From: Streptomyces sp. NBC_01707 | GTDB lineage: Bacteria > Actinomycetota > Actinomycetes > Streptomycetales > Streptomycetaceae | NCBI RefSeq assembly: GCF_041438805.1 | Contig: NZ_CP109190.1 | Location: forward strand, 7,130,001-7,194,000 | DNA: 64,000 nt | Direction: 5' to 3' | Part shown: positions 34,598-43,370 of the stretch, one piece after another | Numbering within the stretch: the first letter of the stretch is position 1 | Layout: each line of letters starts with the position of its first letter | Position numbers and translations under genes: made by a program | The notes under the pieces: model-generated | What the model saw: the letters and a program-made list of their open reading frames with translations, nothing else | The model's database searches: none | Told to the model about the DNA's origin: nothing

Positions 34598-35356
34598 GTG
34601 TCGGATCAGCTGCGCCCCCGCGCCTCCCTCCGTACCGCCGTGGTCTGGGAGGTCCTGAAGGACGCTCTCGACCGTCAGGTCAAGGCGACCGGCAGGGACG
34701 CCCTGGACGTCCTGGACACCGGCGGCGGCACCGGAAACTTCGCGGTGCCGGTCGCCCGCCTCGGCCACCGGGTCACCGTCGTCGACCCCAGCCCCAACGC
34801 GCTCTTCGCGCTGGAGCGCCGCGCCGCCGAGGCCGGGGTCGCCGATCGCGTCCGAGGCGTCCAGGGCGACATCCTCGGCCTGTTCGAGGTGGTCGAGCGC
34901 GGCGGCTACGACGCGGTGCTGTGCCACGGCGTCCTGGAGTACGTCGACGACCCCGCCGAGGGCGTACGCAACGCCGTCGACGCGCTCCGCCCGTCCGGTG
35001 AGCTCAGCCTGCTCGCCGCCGGCCTCGGCGGCGCCGTCCTTGCCCGGGCGCTCGCGGGTCACTTCACCGAGGCCCGGCAGGCGCTCAGCGACCCGGCGGG
35101 CCGCTGGGGGGCGGGCGACCCGGTGCCCCGGCGGTACACCGCGGAACAGCTCACCGAGCTGGTCTCCGCGGCCGACGTCGAGGTCGGCGCGGTCCACGGC
35201 GTACGGGTCTTCGCCGACCTCGTACCGGGTGTTCTGGTGGACACCGAGCCCGGCGCGATGGAGGCACTGCTGAAGCTGGAGACCGCGGTTGCGGAACTCC
35301 CGGCGTTCCGCTCGGTCGCGACCCAGCTGCACGTTCTGGGCACGAAGCGCGCCTGA
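34598..35356 (+). CDS. Class I SAM-dependent methyltransferase
   Basis: A 252-residue enzyme. Motif I is 'LDVLDTGGGTGNFAVPVARL', followed by the acidic ribose-binding residue in 'VTVVDPSPNAL', motif IV 'YDAVLCHGVLEYVDDP', and 'ALRPSGELSLLAAG'. The Rossmann core resembles SmtA/UbiE-type enzymes. The substrate (small molecule, tRNA or lipid) cannot be assigned. The GTG start has GAGGAG upstream. It is on the same strand as the HEPN gene, 102 bases downstream. Confidence 0.85.
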   Translation: MSDQLRPRASLRTAVVWEVLKDALDRQVKATGRDALDVLDTGGGTGNFAVPVARLGHRVTVVDPSPNALFALERRAAEAGVADRVRGVQGDILGLFEVVERGGYDAVLCHGVLEYVDDPAEGVRNAVDALRPSGELSLLAAGLGGAVLARALAGHFTEARQALSDPAGRWGAGDPVPRRYTAEQLTELVSAADVEVGAVHGVRVFADLVPGVLVDTEPGAMEALLKLETAVAELPAFRSVATQLHVLGTKRA

Positions 35357-35671
35357 GTCACGGCCGGGGCCCGGCCGCGAGCGGTGCGGGCCGGGCCGAA
35401 GTGCGGCGGCAGCGCGGCTGATCAGCGACGCAGCTGCAGATGGAGTACGCCACAGGCCCCCCGATCGGGGCGCAGTCACCGTATGATCGGGGGACACCAT
35501 CCGGCATGACGGATCGGATGTTGGGGAATCTACGCCTCAGCAGCTGAGCCGTTGTGGCGGCCCGGACTGGCTGATTGGCGAACAGGGCGGGTTTCACGGG
35601 GGCGAATCCCTGCCTATCCTGGAAGGGCCGCATACCGGCCGCCCCCCGCGGCCGACGACGAGGAGGACTCC
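35357..35671 (+). promoter_or_regulatory. Gene-free stretch with a candidate promoter for the DUF3040 gene
   Basis: No coding sequence. CCCCGATCGGGG (35459-35470) is a small palindrome. TATGAT at 35482-35487 is a good -10 element, followed by GACAC at 35493-35497; no -35 match stands out. AGGAGG just before 35672 is the ribosome site of the next gene. Confidence 0.4.
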
Positions 35672-36064
35672 GTGCCGCTCTCGGAGCACGAGCAGCGAAT
35701 GCTCGAGCAGATGGAGCGAGCGCTGTACGCCGAAGATCCCAAGTTCGCGACAGCGCTCGAGGGAAGCGGGCTGCGTACGTACACCCGGCGACGGGTTTAC
35801 CAGGCGGTCGCAGGCTTCCTTGTGGGTATCGCGCTCCTCATGGCCGGAATGGTCGCCCAGCAGATCTGGATCAGCGTGGTGGGGTTCCTCGTCATGCTGG
35901 GCTGCGCGGTCCTTGCGGTCACCGGTTGGCGCAAGGCTCCCAAGCCCGGCGAGCAGCAGGCGTCCGGGGGCAAGGGCGAGCGCCGACACCCCAAGCAACG
36001 CCGAACCGTGATGAACCGGATCGAGCAGCGGTGGCAGCGCCGCCGTGACGAGCAGGGTCAGTAA
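35672..36064 (+). CDS. DUF3040 membrane protein
   Basis: A 130-residue protein. The N-terminal 'PLSEHEQRMLEQMERALYAE' block is the DUF3040 signature; two membrane helices follow ('VYQAVAGFLVGIALLMAGMV', 'IWISVVGFLVMLGCAVLAVT'), and the C-terminus is basic (RRHPKQRR, RWQRRRDEQ). This gene is kept close to the dcw cluster in actinobacteria; its S. coelicolor counterpart (SCO2097, from memory) has been linked to spore-wall synthesis complexes. The GTG at 35672 has a perfect AGGAGG upstream. Confidence 0.85.
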   Translation: MPLSEHEQRMLEQMERALYAEDPKFATALEGSGLRTYTRRRVYQAVAGFLVGIALLMAGMVAQQIWISVVGFLVMLGCAVLAVTGWRKAPKPGEQQASGGKGERRHPKQRRTVMNRIEQRWQRRRDEQGQ

Positions 36065-36084
36065 GCGCTTCTGAACGTGTGCTG

Positions 36085-36120
36085 GTGAGGGGCGGCCGCA
36101 TCATCGCGGCCGCCCCTCAC
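36085..36120. terminator. 15-bp perfect hairpin between convergent genes
   Basis: GTGAGGGGCGGCCGC (36085-36099) pairs with 36106-36120 around ATCATC. It lies 21 bases after the DUF3040 stop and can also stop the leftward transglutaminase transcript. Confidence 0.75.
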
Positions 36121-36314
36121 CCATGTCCGTGTACCGCCTGCCGCCCCTGGCGGTACCGTCCTTCGATTTCCCCCTGCCCAAGGGCAGGCGAAGGCACTCC
36201 CCCGGGCAGTGGTCCCTGCCGCTCACGGCGTTCTCCAACCCCGGGGCGGGCCGAGAACCGAGCCCGTACGTCCGGTGAGGAGGAAGAGGCGCGGCCGGTG
36301 ACCGCGCCCCCTGC

Positions 36315-38714
36315 TCAGCCCCGCTGGCGGGACGGCCACCGCGGCAACCCGCGCCACCGCGCCGCCCACCGGTCGATGAGCGCGGACCAGCTTTCGGACG
36401 CCGCCCATATCACCCGAACGGCCGAACGTGGTGCCACCACCGCGCGGATCCGGGCGAAGCGGTCGGCCGAGGCCCGTACCCCGTCCCGCACCGTCTCCAC
36501 GTCCTCGGCGAGCCCGGTGGCCGCCCGGGGCTGCGGGGCGTAGAGCACCTGCTCCACGGCGCCTGCCACCCGGTGCACGGCTGCGGCCTCGTCGGGGTCC
36601 AGCCGCCCCAGCCGTACGACCCGCGCTGCCGCCTTGCGCGGGGTCAGCGAGTCGTCGGGGCCGATGCCGTGGTCCCACGCCGTGTCGGTGATCTCCCGCC
36701 AGGCCGCCAGCGTTCTGGCTGTCGCGTCCGCCGGCGTACGCCCCGCGGACCAGTTCAGCCTGCGCGTACGTACCCGAACCCGCCAGAACAACGGCAACAG
36801 CAGCAGTGCGAGCACCAGCAGGGCCGCCAGAACCACCCGGACGACGGTGCCCACCGGCGTGCCCGGGTCCTGCGGAGCCGCTGCTCCCGGCGCCGTCGAC
36901 GAGCCGCACTCGCCCTGCCTGCGAAGCTGCGGCGGGCAGCTGTCCGACGCGGACGGCGCGGCCGACGGCGCGGCCGAAGCACTCGCCTGCGGACGGCTCG
37001 GGTTGGCCGAGCCGCCCGCGGGGGCGTCCGGCAGGGTGTACTCGGGCGCGCTGCCCCGCGTCGGGGTCGGCTCGAAGCGGGTCCAGCCGATGCCCTCGAA
37101 GTACAGCTCCGGCCAGGCGTGCGCATCGCGCAGCCCCACCGACATCGAACCGTCCGACTGCCCGGTGCCGGGCGTGAAGCCCACCGCGACCCGGGCCGGA
37201 ATGCCCAGCGTCCGCGCCATCGCGGCCATCGTGAACGAGAAATGGACGCAGAAACCCCGCTTGGCCTTCAGGAACCGGCCGATCGCGGCCGAGCCGGTGC
37301 CGGAGGTCACCGAGGTGTCGTAGGTGAAGCGGCCGTCCAGGGCGAAGAAATTCTGCAGCTTCACCGCTCGCTCGTAGTTGTCGGTGGCACCCTTCGTCAC
37401 CTGCTCCGCCGTCTCCTTGACGACCTTCGGCAGCGAGCCGGGTACCTGGGTGTACTCCCGCCGCATCGATGCCGACGCCGGGCCCGCCGCGGCGAGCTGA
37501 TCCGCGGTCGGCTGCACCACCAGGCTGGAGACCGTGTACTGCGCCCCACGGGTCGTCTGGCCGCGATCCCCGACGAGGGTGCGTCCCGTCCGCTCGTAAC
37601 GCCAGTTCCCGCCGATCTTGATCTCGGTCGCGGGGTAGGGGAGCGGCAGGTAGGTCTGCTGGTACGAACGGGACGCGGAGATGTTCGACCTGATCTCTGT
37701 GACGGCGACGTCCGCGGCCAGGCCGTCCGGGTCGGGGAGCCGCTTCGGCACGTCCTGCAGGCTTCGCCGCGAGGGCCGCCACTCGCTCCCGGTGAACTGG
37801 TCCAGCGCCAGGATCCGCAGGTAGAAGTCCTGCGGGCTGCCGGAATTGGTGCGGTACGACATCACCTGCCGGTTCTCGGGCTGGTTCAGATCGTTCTGCA
37901 GCGAGACCAGCGGGTTCACCGCGGAGATCGTGCCGCCGCCTCCGCCCTTGCCGGAGCCGCTCCCCGAACCGGTCAGCCAACCACCGCTGAGCGCGGACGT
38001 CGGTACGACCAGGGCCATACCCAGCGCCAGCGCACCGATCCGCCGCCCGGTGCGGACCGGTGCGAGCGGCCGCCCGCTCGACATTTCGAGACCGGCCGCC
38101 AGACCGCTCGGTGACCGGCCCGTGCCGCCGAAGACCCGCCCCCACTGGGAGATCCGGTCCCGGCCCTCGGCCAGCAGCAGGATCAGATAGCCGGAGGCCG
38201 CCAGCAGGAACCACAGCCGCCCCGCACCACCGGACAGTCCCGCGGCGACCGAGTAGAGCGCGAGGAGGGGCAGGCCGGCCGGAGCCGCGCTGCGGAACGT
38301 CACCGCGAGGGTGTCCACGGCAAGACCGATCAGCAGCACACCGCCGACCAGCATCAGCCGGATGCCGTCCGTCGCGGGCGCCGGGATGGCGTACCTCCCG
38401 ACGTCGTCCGCACCTGCGATGAGCAGGTCGGCGAGCCGCTGGACGGCCTCGGGACCGGGGAGGAAACCGACCAGGGCCTGCCCCCGGGCGAACACCACGG
38501 TCAGCATCACCAGAGTGAGCAGGAACTGCACCGTGATGATCAGCAGCCGGGGCAACGGCACCCGGCGGGCGAGTGCGCCCACTCCGCTCTGGATCGCCAG
38601 CAGGAACGCGGCCTGCACGATCCAGGAGGCCGGGTCGACCAAGGGCAGCATCGAACCCGCTGCCAACAGCGTCGCCGCAAAGGCGCACAGCGCCAGCCGA
38701 CCACGACCGCTCAT
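36315..38714 (-). CDS. TgpA-like membrane transglutaminase (DUF3488 + transglutaminase domain)
   Basis: A 799-residue protein. Seven or so N-terminal membrane helices (residues 1-230, DUF3488 region) precede an extracytoplasmic transglutaminase-like cysteine protease domain with Cys in 'KAKRGFCVHFSFTMAAMART', His in 'LRDAHAWPELYFEGIGWTRF' and the Asp/Glu position in 'FEPTP'. One more helix ('VVRVVLAALLVLALLLLPLF') and a basic cytoplasmic DUF4129-type tail follow. Family members crosslink or cleave cell-surface proteins. The ATG at 38714 follows the DUF58 stop by 10 bases; it is the last gene of the moxR operon. Confidence 0.88.
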   Translation of the reverse strand: MSGRGRLALCAFAATLLAAGSMLPLVDPASWIVQAAFLLAIQSGVGALARRVPLPRLLIITVQFLLTLVMLTVVFARGQALVGFLPGPEAVQRLADLLIAGADDVGRYAIPAPATDGIRLMLVGGVLLIGLAVDTLAVTFRSAAPAGLPLLALYSVAAGLSGGAGRLWFLLAASGYLILLLAEGRDRISQWGRVFGGTGRSPSGLAAGLEMSSGRPLAPVRTGRRIGALALGMALVVPTSALSGGWLTGSGSGSGKGGGGGTISAVNPLVSLQNDLNQPENRQVMSYRTNSGSPQDFYLRILALDQFTGSEWRPSRRSLQDVPKRLPDPDGLAADVAVTEIRSNISASRSYQQTYLPLPYPATEIKIGGNWRYERTGRTLVGDRGQTTRGAQYTVSSLVVQPTADQLAAAGPASASMRREYTQVPGSLPKVVKETAEQVTKGATDNYERAVKLQNFFALDGRFTYDTSVTSGTGSAAIGRFLKAKRGFCVHFSFTMAAMARTLGIPARVAVGFTPGTGQSDGSMSVGLRDAHAWPELYFEGIGWTRFEPTPTRGSAPEYTLPDAPAGGSANPSRPQASASAAPSAAPSASDSCPPQLRRQGECGSSTAPGAAAPQDPGTPVGTVVRVVLAALLVLALLLLPLFWRVRVRTRRLNWSAGRTPADATARTLAAWREITDTAWDHGIGPDDSLTPRKAAARVVRLGRLDPDEAAAVHRVAGAVEQVLYAPQPRAATGLAEDVETVRDGVRASADRFARIRAVVAPRSAVRVIWAASESWSALIDRWAARWRGLPRWPSRQRG

Positions 38715-38724
38715 GCCCGTCCCC

Positions 38725-40089
38725 TCATGACCATCCCCCGGTGAAACCTGTCGTACCGCCCATGGAGCCGCCCGACAGGGCGGACTGCGTCACGGCGCTC
38801 TGCTGCCCCGCCAGCTGCCACAACTGGGCGAGATCGGCCCCGGGCTGCACCAGGACCGCTGTCCAGCCCGATTCGCGCAGCAGCCGCAGCCGCTCCTCCG
38901 CCCCCGCAGGAGCGGCGCCGTGCGACTCTCCCTGCACCCAGGTGTCGCTGTCCAGCACGAACGCGACGGCGCCGCCGCTGCGCTGCCGCATCCGGGCCGC
39001 CACCGCCGCCTGCTCCTCGTCCAGATCGCCGAAGAAGGCGACCAGCAGCCCTTGGTTGCCGCCGCGCAGCACGTCGTACGCGCGCGAAAGGCCGCCCCCG
39101 TCGGAGTGGTCGACGACCGCGAGCGTGTCCATCATCAGTCCCGCCGAGTCGGCGGACTCGTGGGTCGAACCGGCGAATCCGCCCTCACCCTCGCCCGGCA
39201 CCGAACTGCCGTCGTCGGTCAGCAGCCGCACCGCGAAGCCCCGCTCCAGCATGTGCACCAGCGCGGATGCGGCTCCCGACACCGCCCATTCGAAGGCCGA
39301 GTCGGGCCCGGTCCCCTGGTAGGCGATCCGCCGGGTGTCCAGCAGCACCGTGCATCTGGCCCGCTGGGGCTGCTCCTCGCGGCGCACCATCAGCTCGCCG
39401 TAGCGCGCGGTGGAGCGCCAGTGGACCCGACGCAGATCGTCGCCATGCCGGTAGCCCCGTGGAATCACGTCGTCCTCACCGGCCAAGGCCAGCGCGCGCT
39501 GCCGTCCCTCGCCGTACCCGGCGGCCTCGCCCGCTAGCCGGACCGGCGGCAGCGGCTGGGTCCGCGGGATGACGACCAGGGTGTCGTACGCGCTGAACGA
39601 GCGGGTCAGCTCGCACATCCCGAACGGATCGCTCAGCTGCAGCTGCAGCGGTCCGAGCGGATACCGCCCGCGCAGATCCGACCGCACCCGGTACGACACC
39701 TCGCGTCGGCCGCCCGCTTCCACCCGGTCCAGGACGAACCGGGGCCGCGGCCCGAGCACATAGGGCACCCGGTCCTGCAGCATGAGCAGCCCGGTGGGCA
39801 GCCGCGACACGTTCTCCATCCGCAGGTGCACCCGCGCCTCGGTGCCCGCGGGCACCCGGGACGGGGAGAGCCGCCGGGTGCCCGCGACCCGGTAGCGGGT
39901 GCGGAACAGCACCGCCACGCAGACCAGAGGCAGCGTGGCGAGCAGCAGCCCGACCCGCAGCAGGTCGCCCTGGCCCAGCACGTAGGCGCAGACCGCGGCC
40001 GCGATCCCGGCCGCGAGGAAGGACCGCCCGCGTGTGGTGAGCCCGCCCAGCGCGGCCCGCAGACCGCCCTTGTCGTCGCCGTCGTTCAT
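38725..40089 (-). CDS. DUF58 protein (MoxR partner)
   Basis: A 454-residue protein. Two N-terminal membrane helices ('FLAAGIAAAVCAYVLGQ', 'VGLLLATLPLVCVAVLF') anchor a cytoplasmic part. The DUF58 core includes 'YRHGDDLRRVHWRSTARYGE' and 'RCTVLLDTR', the start of a degenerate von Willebrand factor A fold. The family works with MoxR chaperone-like ATPases. The start is uncertain: ATG 40089 (AGGGGGG upstream) is used, while ATG 40113 would overlap the moxR stop. Confidence 0.85.
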   Translation of the reverse strand: MNDGDDKGGLRAALGGLTTRGRSFLAAGIAAAVCAYVLGQGDLLRVGLLLATLPLVCVAVLFRTRYRVAGTRRLSPSRVPAGTEARVHLRMENVSRLPTGLLMLQDRVPYVLGPRPRFVLDRVEAGGRREVSYRVRSDLRGRYPLGPLQLQLSDPFGMCELTRSFSAYDTLVVIPRTQPLPPVRLAGEAAGYGEGRQRALALAGEDDVIPRGYRHGDDLRRVHWRSTARYGELMVRREEQPQRARCTVLLDTRRIAYQGTGPDSAFEWAVSGAASALVHMLERGFAVRLLTDDGSSVPGEGEGGFAGSTHESADSAGLMMDTLAVVDHSDGGGLSRAYDVLRGGNQGLLVAFFGDLDEEQAAVAARMRQRSGGAVAFVLDSDTWVQGESHGAAPAGAEERLRLLRESGWTAVLVQPGADLAQLWQLAGQQSAVTQSALSGGSMGGTTGFTGGWS

Positions 40090-40112
40090 CGCGGCCGGCC
40101 CCCCTGCTGCCA

Positions 40113-41165
40113 TCACACCCGCCGCATGCCGGGCGGCTGCTGCCGGCCGTACACGGGGCCGGGCTGGTGCTGCGGAGGCGCCGGGACGGTCGCACCGCCA
40201 CCGGCGGTCGGCACCGGCGTCTGCTGCAGGATCTCCAGCACGACCTGCTCCGCGGTACGACGGTTCAACTGGGCCTGGGCGGTGGGCAGCAGACGGTGCG
40301 CGAGCACCGCGACCGCCAGCGCCTGCACGTCGTCGGGCAGGCAGTAGTCCCGCCCGCTCAGCGCCGCCGAGGCCTTCGCCGCGCGGAGCAGGTGCAGCGT
40401 GGCGCGCGGCGAGGCTCCGAGCCTGAGATCCGGGTGGTTCCGGGTGGCCCCGACCAGCTCCACCGCGTACCGCCGTACGGATTCGGCGACATGGACGGTC
40501 CGCACCGCCTCGATCAGCTTCACGATGTCGTGGGCGTGTGCCACCGGCTGCAGATCGTCGAGCGGGGAGACCCCGCCGTGCACGTCGAGCATCTGCAGCT
40601 CGGCCTCCGCGCTGGGATAGCCGATCGACACCCGGGCCATGAACCGGTCGCGCTGGGCCTCGGGCAGCGGATACGTGCCCTCCATCTCCACCGGGTTCTG
40701 CGTGGCCACCACCATGAACGGGTCCGGCAGTTCGTAACTGTGCCCGTCGATGGTGACCTGGCGCTCCTCCATCGACTCCAGCAACGCGGACTGGGTCTTG
40801 GGCGAGGCGCGGTTGATCTCGTCGCCGATCACGATCTGGGCGAAGATCGCACCCGGCTTGAATTCGAAGTCGCGCCGCTGCTGGTCGAAGATGGACACAC
40901 CGGTGATGTCGGAAGGCAGCAGGTCCGGTGTGAACTGGATGCGCCGCACGGAGCAGTCGATCGACCGCGCGAGCGCCTTGGCCAGCATGGTCTTGCCCAC
41001 CCCGGGGACGTCCTCGATGAGGAGATGCCCCTCTGCGAGCAGCACGGTCAGCGAAAGCCGAACGACCTCAGGCTTGCCCTCGATCACAGCCTCCACCGAC
41101 CTGCGCACCCGCTCCGCTGTGGTCGTCAGATCTGTGAGGCTCGCTCGATCGTCATAGGTCGTCAC
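40113..41165 (-). CDS. MoxR-family AAA+ ATPase
   Basis: A 350-residue AAA+ protein. Walker A is 'IEDVPGVGKTMLAKALARS', Walker B 'IVIGDEINRASPKTQSALLE', and sensor 1 'FMVVATQNPVEMEGTYPLPE'; the lid domain follows. A Pro/Gln-rich tail ends the protein. MoxR ATPases act as chaperones for VWA-domain partners, here DUF58. The GTG at 41165 has GAGGAGGG upstream. First gene of moxR-DUF58-tgpA. Confidence 0.92.
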   Translation of the reverse strand: MTTYDDRASLTDLTTTAERVRRSVEAVIEGKPEVVRLSLTVLLAEGHLLIEDVPGVGKTMLAKALARSIDCSVRRIQFTPDLLPSDITGVSIFDQQRRDFEFKPGAIFAQIVIGDEINRASPKTQSALLESMEERQVTIDGHSYELPDPFMVVATQNPVEMEGTYPLPEAQRDRFMARVSIGYPSAEAELQMLDVHGGVSPLDDLQPVAHAHDIVKLIEAVRTVHVAESVRRYAVELVGATRNHPDLRLGASPRATLHLLRAAKASAALSGRDYCLPDDVQALAVAVLAHRLLPTAQAQLNRRTAEQVVLEILQQTPVPTAGGGATVPAPPQHQPGPVYGRQQPPGMRRV

Positions 41166-41406
41166 CCGGCCCTCCTCGGCCCTGCCCCACGCTCTCAAGG
41201 AGCAGGGGATACCCCATTCACGGGCCGATGCGCTGGTAGTTGGCCCGGCCACCCCGATAAACGGACCCCCGCCGGAACGGTCCGGTGGGATGTCACACCC
41301 GCATTCTTGTTGCCGTTACCGCTTCGTGTCACTCGCCTGTGGATAAGTGGGTGCGAAATGTCAGGGTCGGGGGCATTTTAGGTGCCCGGAAAAAATTCCG
41401 CGAGCG

Positions 41407-41970
41407 TCAGATGACGGGGTGGATCTCGCGCAGCAAGCCGCTGGTCACGTCGAAGACGAAGCCGCGGACGTCATCGGTGTGCAGAAGGAACGGCGAGGTG
41501 CGGACGCGCTGCATCGACTGCCGTACGTCCTGATCCGCGTCCTTGTACGCCTCCACCGCCCAGACCGGCCGCTGGCCGACCTCCGCCTCCAGCTCCTGAC
41601 GGAACTCCTCGGTGATCGACTCGAGGCCGCAGTTGGTGTGGTGGATGAGTATGACGCTGCGGGTGCCGAGCGCCCGCTGGCTGATGGTCAGGGAGCGGAT
41701 CACGTCGTCGGTGACGACGCCGCCCGCGTTGCGGATGGTGTGGCAGTCGCCGAGCGCCAGACCGAGCGCGTCGTGGAGGTCGAGCCGGGCGTCCATGCAG
41801 GCGACCACGGCGACCTTCAGCACCGGCCGCGCGTCCATACCGGGATCGTCGAACTCGGCCGCGTAACGGATGTTCGCCTCGACCAGGTGGTCGATGACCG
41901 TCCCGCCGGTGCGGGCCTGGCCGGCAGCGGGTGCGGGATGCTCAGCGGAGGACTGCGCGGAAGTCGACAT
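41407..41970 (-). CDS. Beta-class carbonic anhydrase
   Basis: A 187-residue zinc enzyme that hydrates CO2. The Cys-Asp-Arg motif is in 'VACMDARLDLHDALGL', and the other ligands in 'ILIHHTNCGLESI' (HxxC). The length and the 'IRNAGGVVTDDVIRSL' segment match the short beta-CA clade common in actinobacteria. The ATG is at 41970. It stands alone; the 240 bases on its downstream side separate it from moxR. Confidence 0.9.
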   Translation of the reverse strand: MSTSAQSSAEHPAPAAGQARTGGTVIDHLVEANIRYAAEFDDPGMDARPVLKVAVVACMDARLDLHDALGLALGDCHTIRNAGGVVTDDVIRSLTISQRALGTRSVILIHHTNCGLESITEEFRQELEAEVGQRPVWAVEAYKDADQDVRQSMQRVRTSPFLLHTDDVRGFVFDVTSGLLREIHPVI

Positions 41971-42351
41971 GGATATGACGTTAGCCGCCGCGGATCACCC
42001 TGGCGTGCCGTGAGAAGGGACAAAGAACGTCAACGAGGCTTGTTGTGAGGTAACCCACAAGCCCTAGGCCGGCTCACTCGACCGAGTGAACAGCGGGCGG
42101 GGCGACGCGCTGCCGGGCTGATTGATCGGGAATCGATCGAATGGCAGGGTGGACTAAGGTGACGGGAAGTTACCGACACCTTGCACATTCCGAAGATTTC
42201 CCTCGTGTGCGCGGCGTACGTACGGCCCGGCCCTCTCCCGCTCGCCGGTCGGCCGACGCCACTTCCCCGGCGCCGGCGGACCACCCCCTTCCGAGCGGGC
42301 GGGGACCAGGCCGTACGTGCAGCCACACGGGACCTGAGCCTGAGAGGGCGC
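41971..42351. other. Gene-free region before rsmH; no mraZ
   Basis: No credible coding sequence. The site where mraZ sits in many bacteria is empty. The main landmark is a palindrome, TCACTCGACCGAGTGA (42074-42089), with 7-base arms. The promoter of the rightward dcw transcript must lie here, but I cannot name a -10/-35 pair with confidence. Confidence 0.5.
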
Positions 42352-43317
42352 ATGAGCCAGACCCGACACGTCCCGGTGATGCTCCAGCGATGCCTGGACC
42401 TGTTGGCCCCGGCTCTGGAGGTGACGAGTCCGCAACAGCCCGTGGTCGTCGACTGCACCCTCGGTCTCGGAGGCCACAGCGAGGCCCTCCTCGCCGCCTT
42501 CCCGTCCGCCCGGCTGATCGCGCTGGACCGGGACAAGGAGGCGCTGCGGCTCTCCGGCCAGCGGCTCGCCCCGTACGGTGACCGGGCCACGCTGGTGCAC
42601 GCGGTCTACGACGAGCTGCCCGAGGTGCTCGCCCGGCTCGGCGTCCCCAAGGTCCAGGGCATCCTGTTCGACCTCGGCGTCTCCTCCATGCAGCTGGACG
42701 AGGCCGACCGCGGATTCGCGTACGCCCAGGACGCCCCGCTCGACATGCGGATGGACCAGACGACCGGCATCAGCGCGGCCGAGGTCCTCAACACGTACCC
42801 GCCGGGCGAGCTCGTCCGGATCCTGCGTGCGTACGGCGAGGAGAAGCAGGCCAAGCGGATCGTCTCCGCGATCGTGCGCGAGCGCGAGAAGGAACCGTTC
42901 AGCAACAGCGCCCGGCTGGTCGAGCTGATCCGTGACTCACTGCCGCAGGCGGCCAAGCGAACCGGCGGCAATCCCGCCAAACGGACCTTCCAGGCGCTGC
43001 GCATCGAGGTGAACGGCGAGCTCTCCGTCCTGGAGCGGGCGATCCCGGCCGCCGTGGAGGCCCTCGCCGTGGGCGGCCGGATCGCCGTTCTCTCGTACCA
43101 CTCGCTGGAGGACCGGCTGGTCAAGCAGGTCTTCGCGGCAGGCGCGGCCAACACGGCGCCGCCCGGACTGCCCGTCGTCCCCGAGCGCTACCAGCCGAGG
43201 CTGAAGCTCCTGACCCGCGGTGCGGAGCTGCCCACGGAGGAGGAGGTCGCCGAGAACCGGCGCGCCGCGCCCGCCCGGCTGCGCGGCGCCCAGCGGATTC
43301 GCGAGGAGGAGCGATGA
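42352..43317 (+). CDS. rsmH: 16S rRNA (cytosine1402-N4)-methyltransferase
   Basis: A 321-residue methyltransferase (MraW) that methylates C1402 in the ribosomal P site. Motifs are '[18 protein letters not shown]', the SAM loop '[20 protein letters not shown]', '[20 protein letters not shown]', '[12 protein letters not shown]' and '[18 protein letters not shown]'. The ATG at 42352 has AGAGGG upstream. It is the first gene of the dcw cluster, as usual. Confidence 0.95.
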   Translation: MSQTRHVPVMLQRCLDLLAPALEVTSPQQPVVVDCTLGLGGHSEALLAAFPSARLIALDRDKEALRLSGQRLAPYGDRATLVHAVYDELPEVLARLGVPKVQGILFDLGVSSMQLDEADRGFAYAQDAPLDMRMDQTTGISAAEVLNTYPPGELVRILRAYGEEKQAKRIVSAIVREREKEPFSNSARLVELIRDSLPQAAKRTGGNPAKRTFQALRIEVNGELSVLERAIPAAVEALAVGGRIAVLSYHSLEDRLVKQVFAAGAANTAPPGLPVVPERYQPRLKLLTRGAELPTEEEVAENRRAAPARLRGAQRIREEER

Positions 43318-43370
43318 ACTCAGCCGGCCCGGCCGGGACGGCACCGGGAAAGGCCGAGGTGACGCGATGA
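43314..43370 (+). CDS. 18-codon bridge ORF between rsmH and ftsL
   Basis: [18 protein letters not shown]. The ATG overlaps the rsmH stop (ATGA) and the TGA overlaps the ftsL start (ATGA), so it spans the whole 49-base gap. GGAGGAG lies six bases before its ATG. Its product need not matter; it could carry terminating ribosomes from rsmH onto ftsL. Confidence 0.4.
   Translation: MNSAGPAGTAPGKAEVTR

Noticed and set aside
41338..41346. TGTGGATAA, the complement of a perfect TTATCCACA DnaA box
   Set aside because: A single copy, not clustered and not near dnaA or dnaN, so no evidence of a replication origin.
41380..41400. Small inverted repeats (GGGCA/TGCCC and CGGAA/TTCCG) downstream of carbonic anhydrase
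   Set aside because: Five-base arms only; not strong enough to call a terminator.
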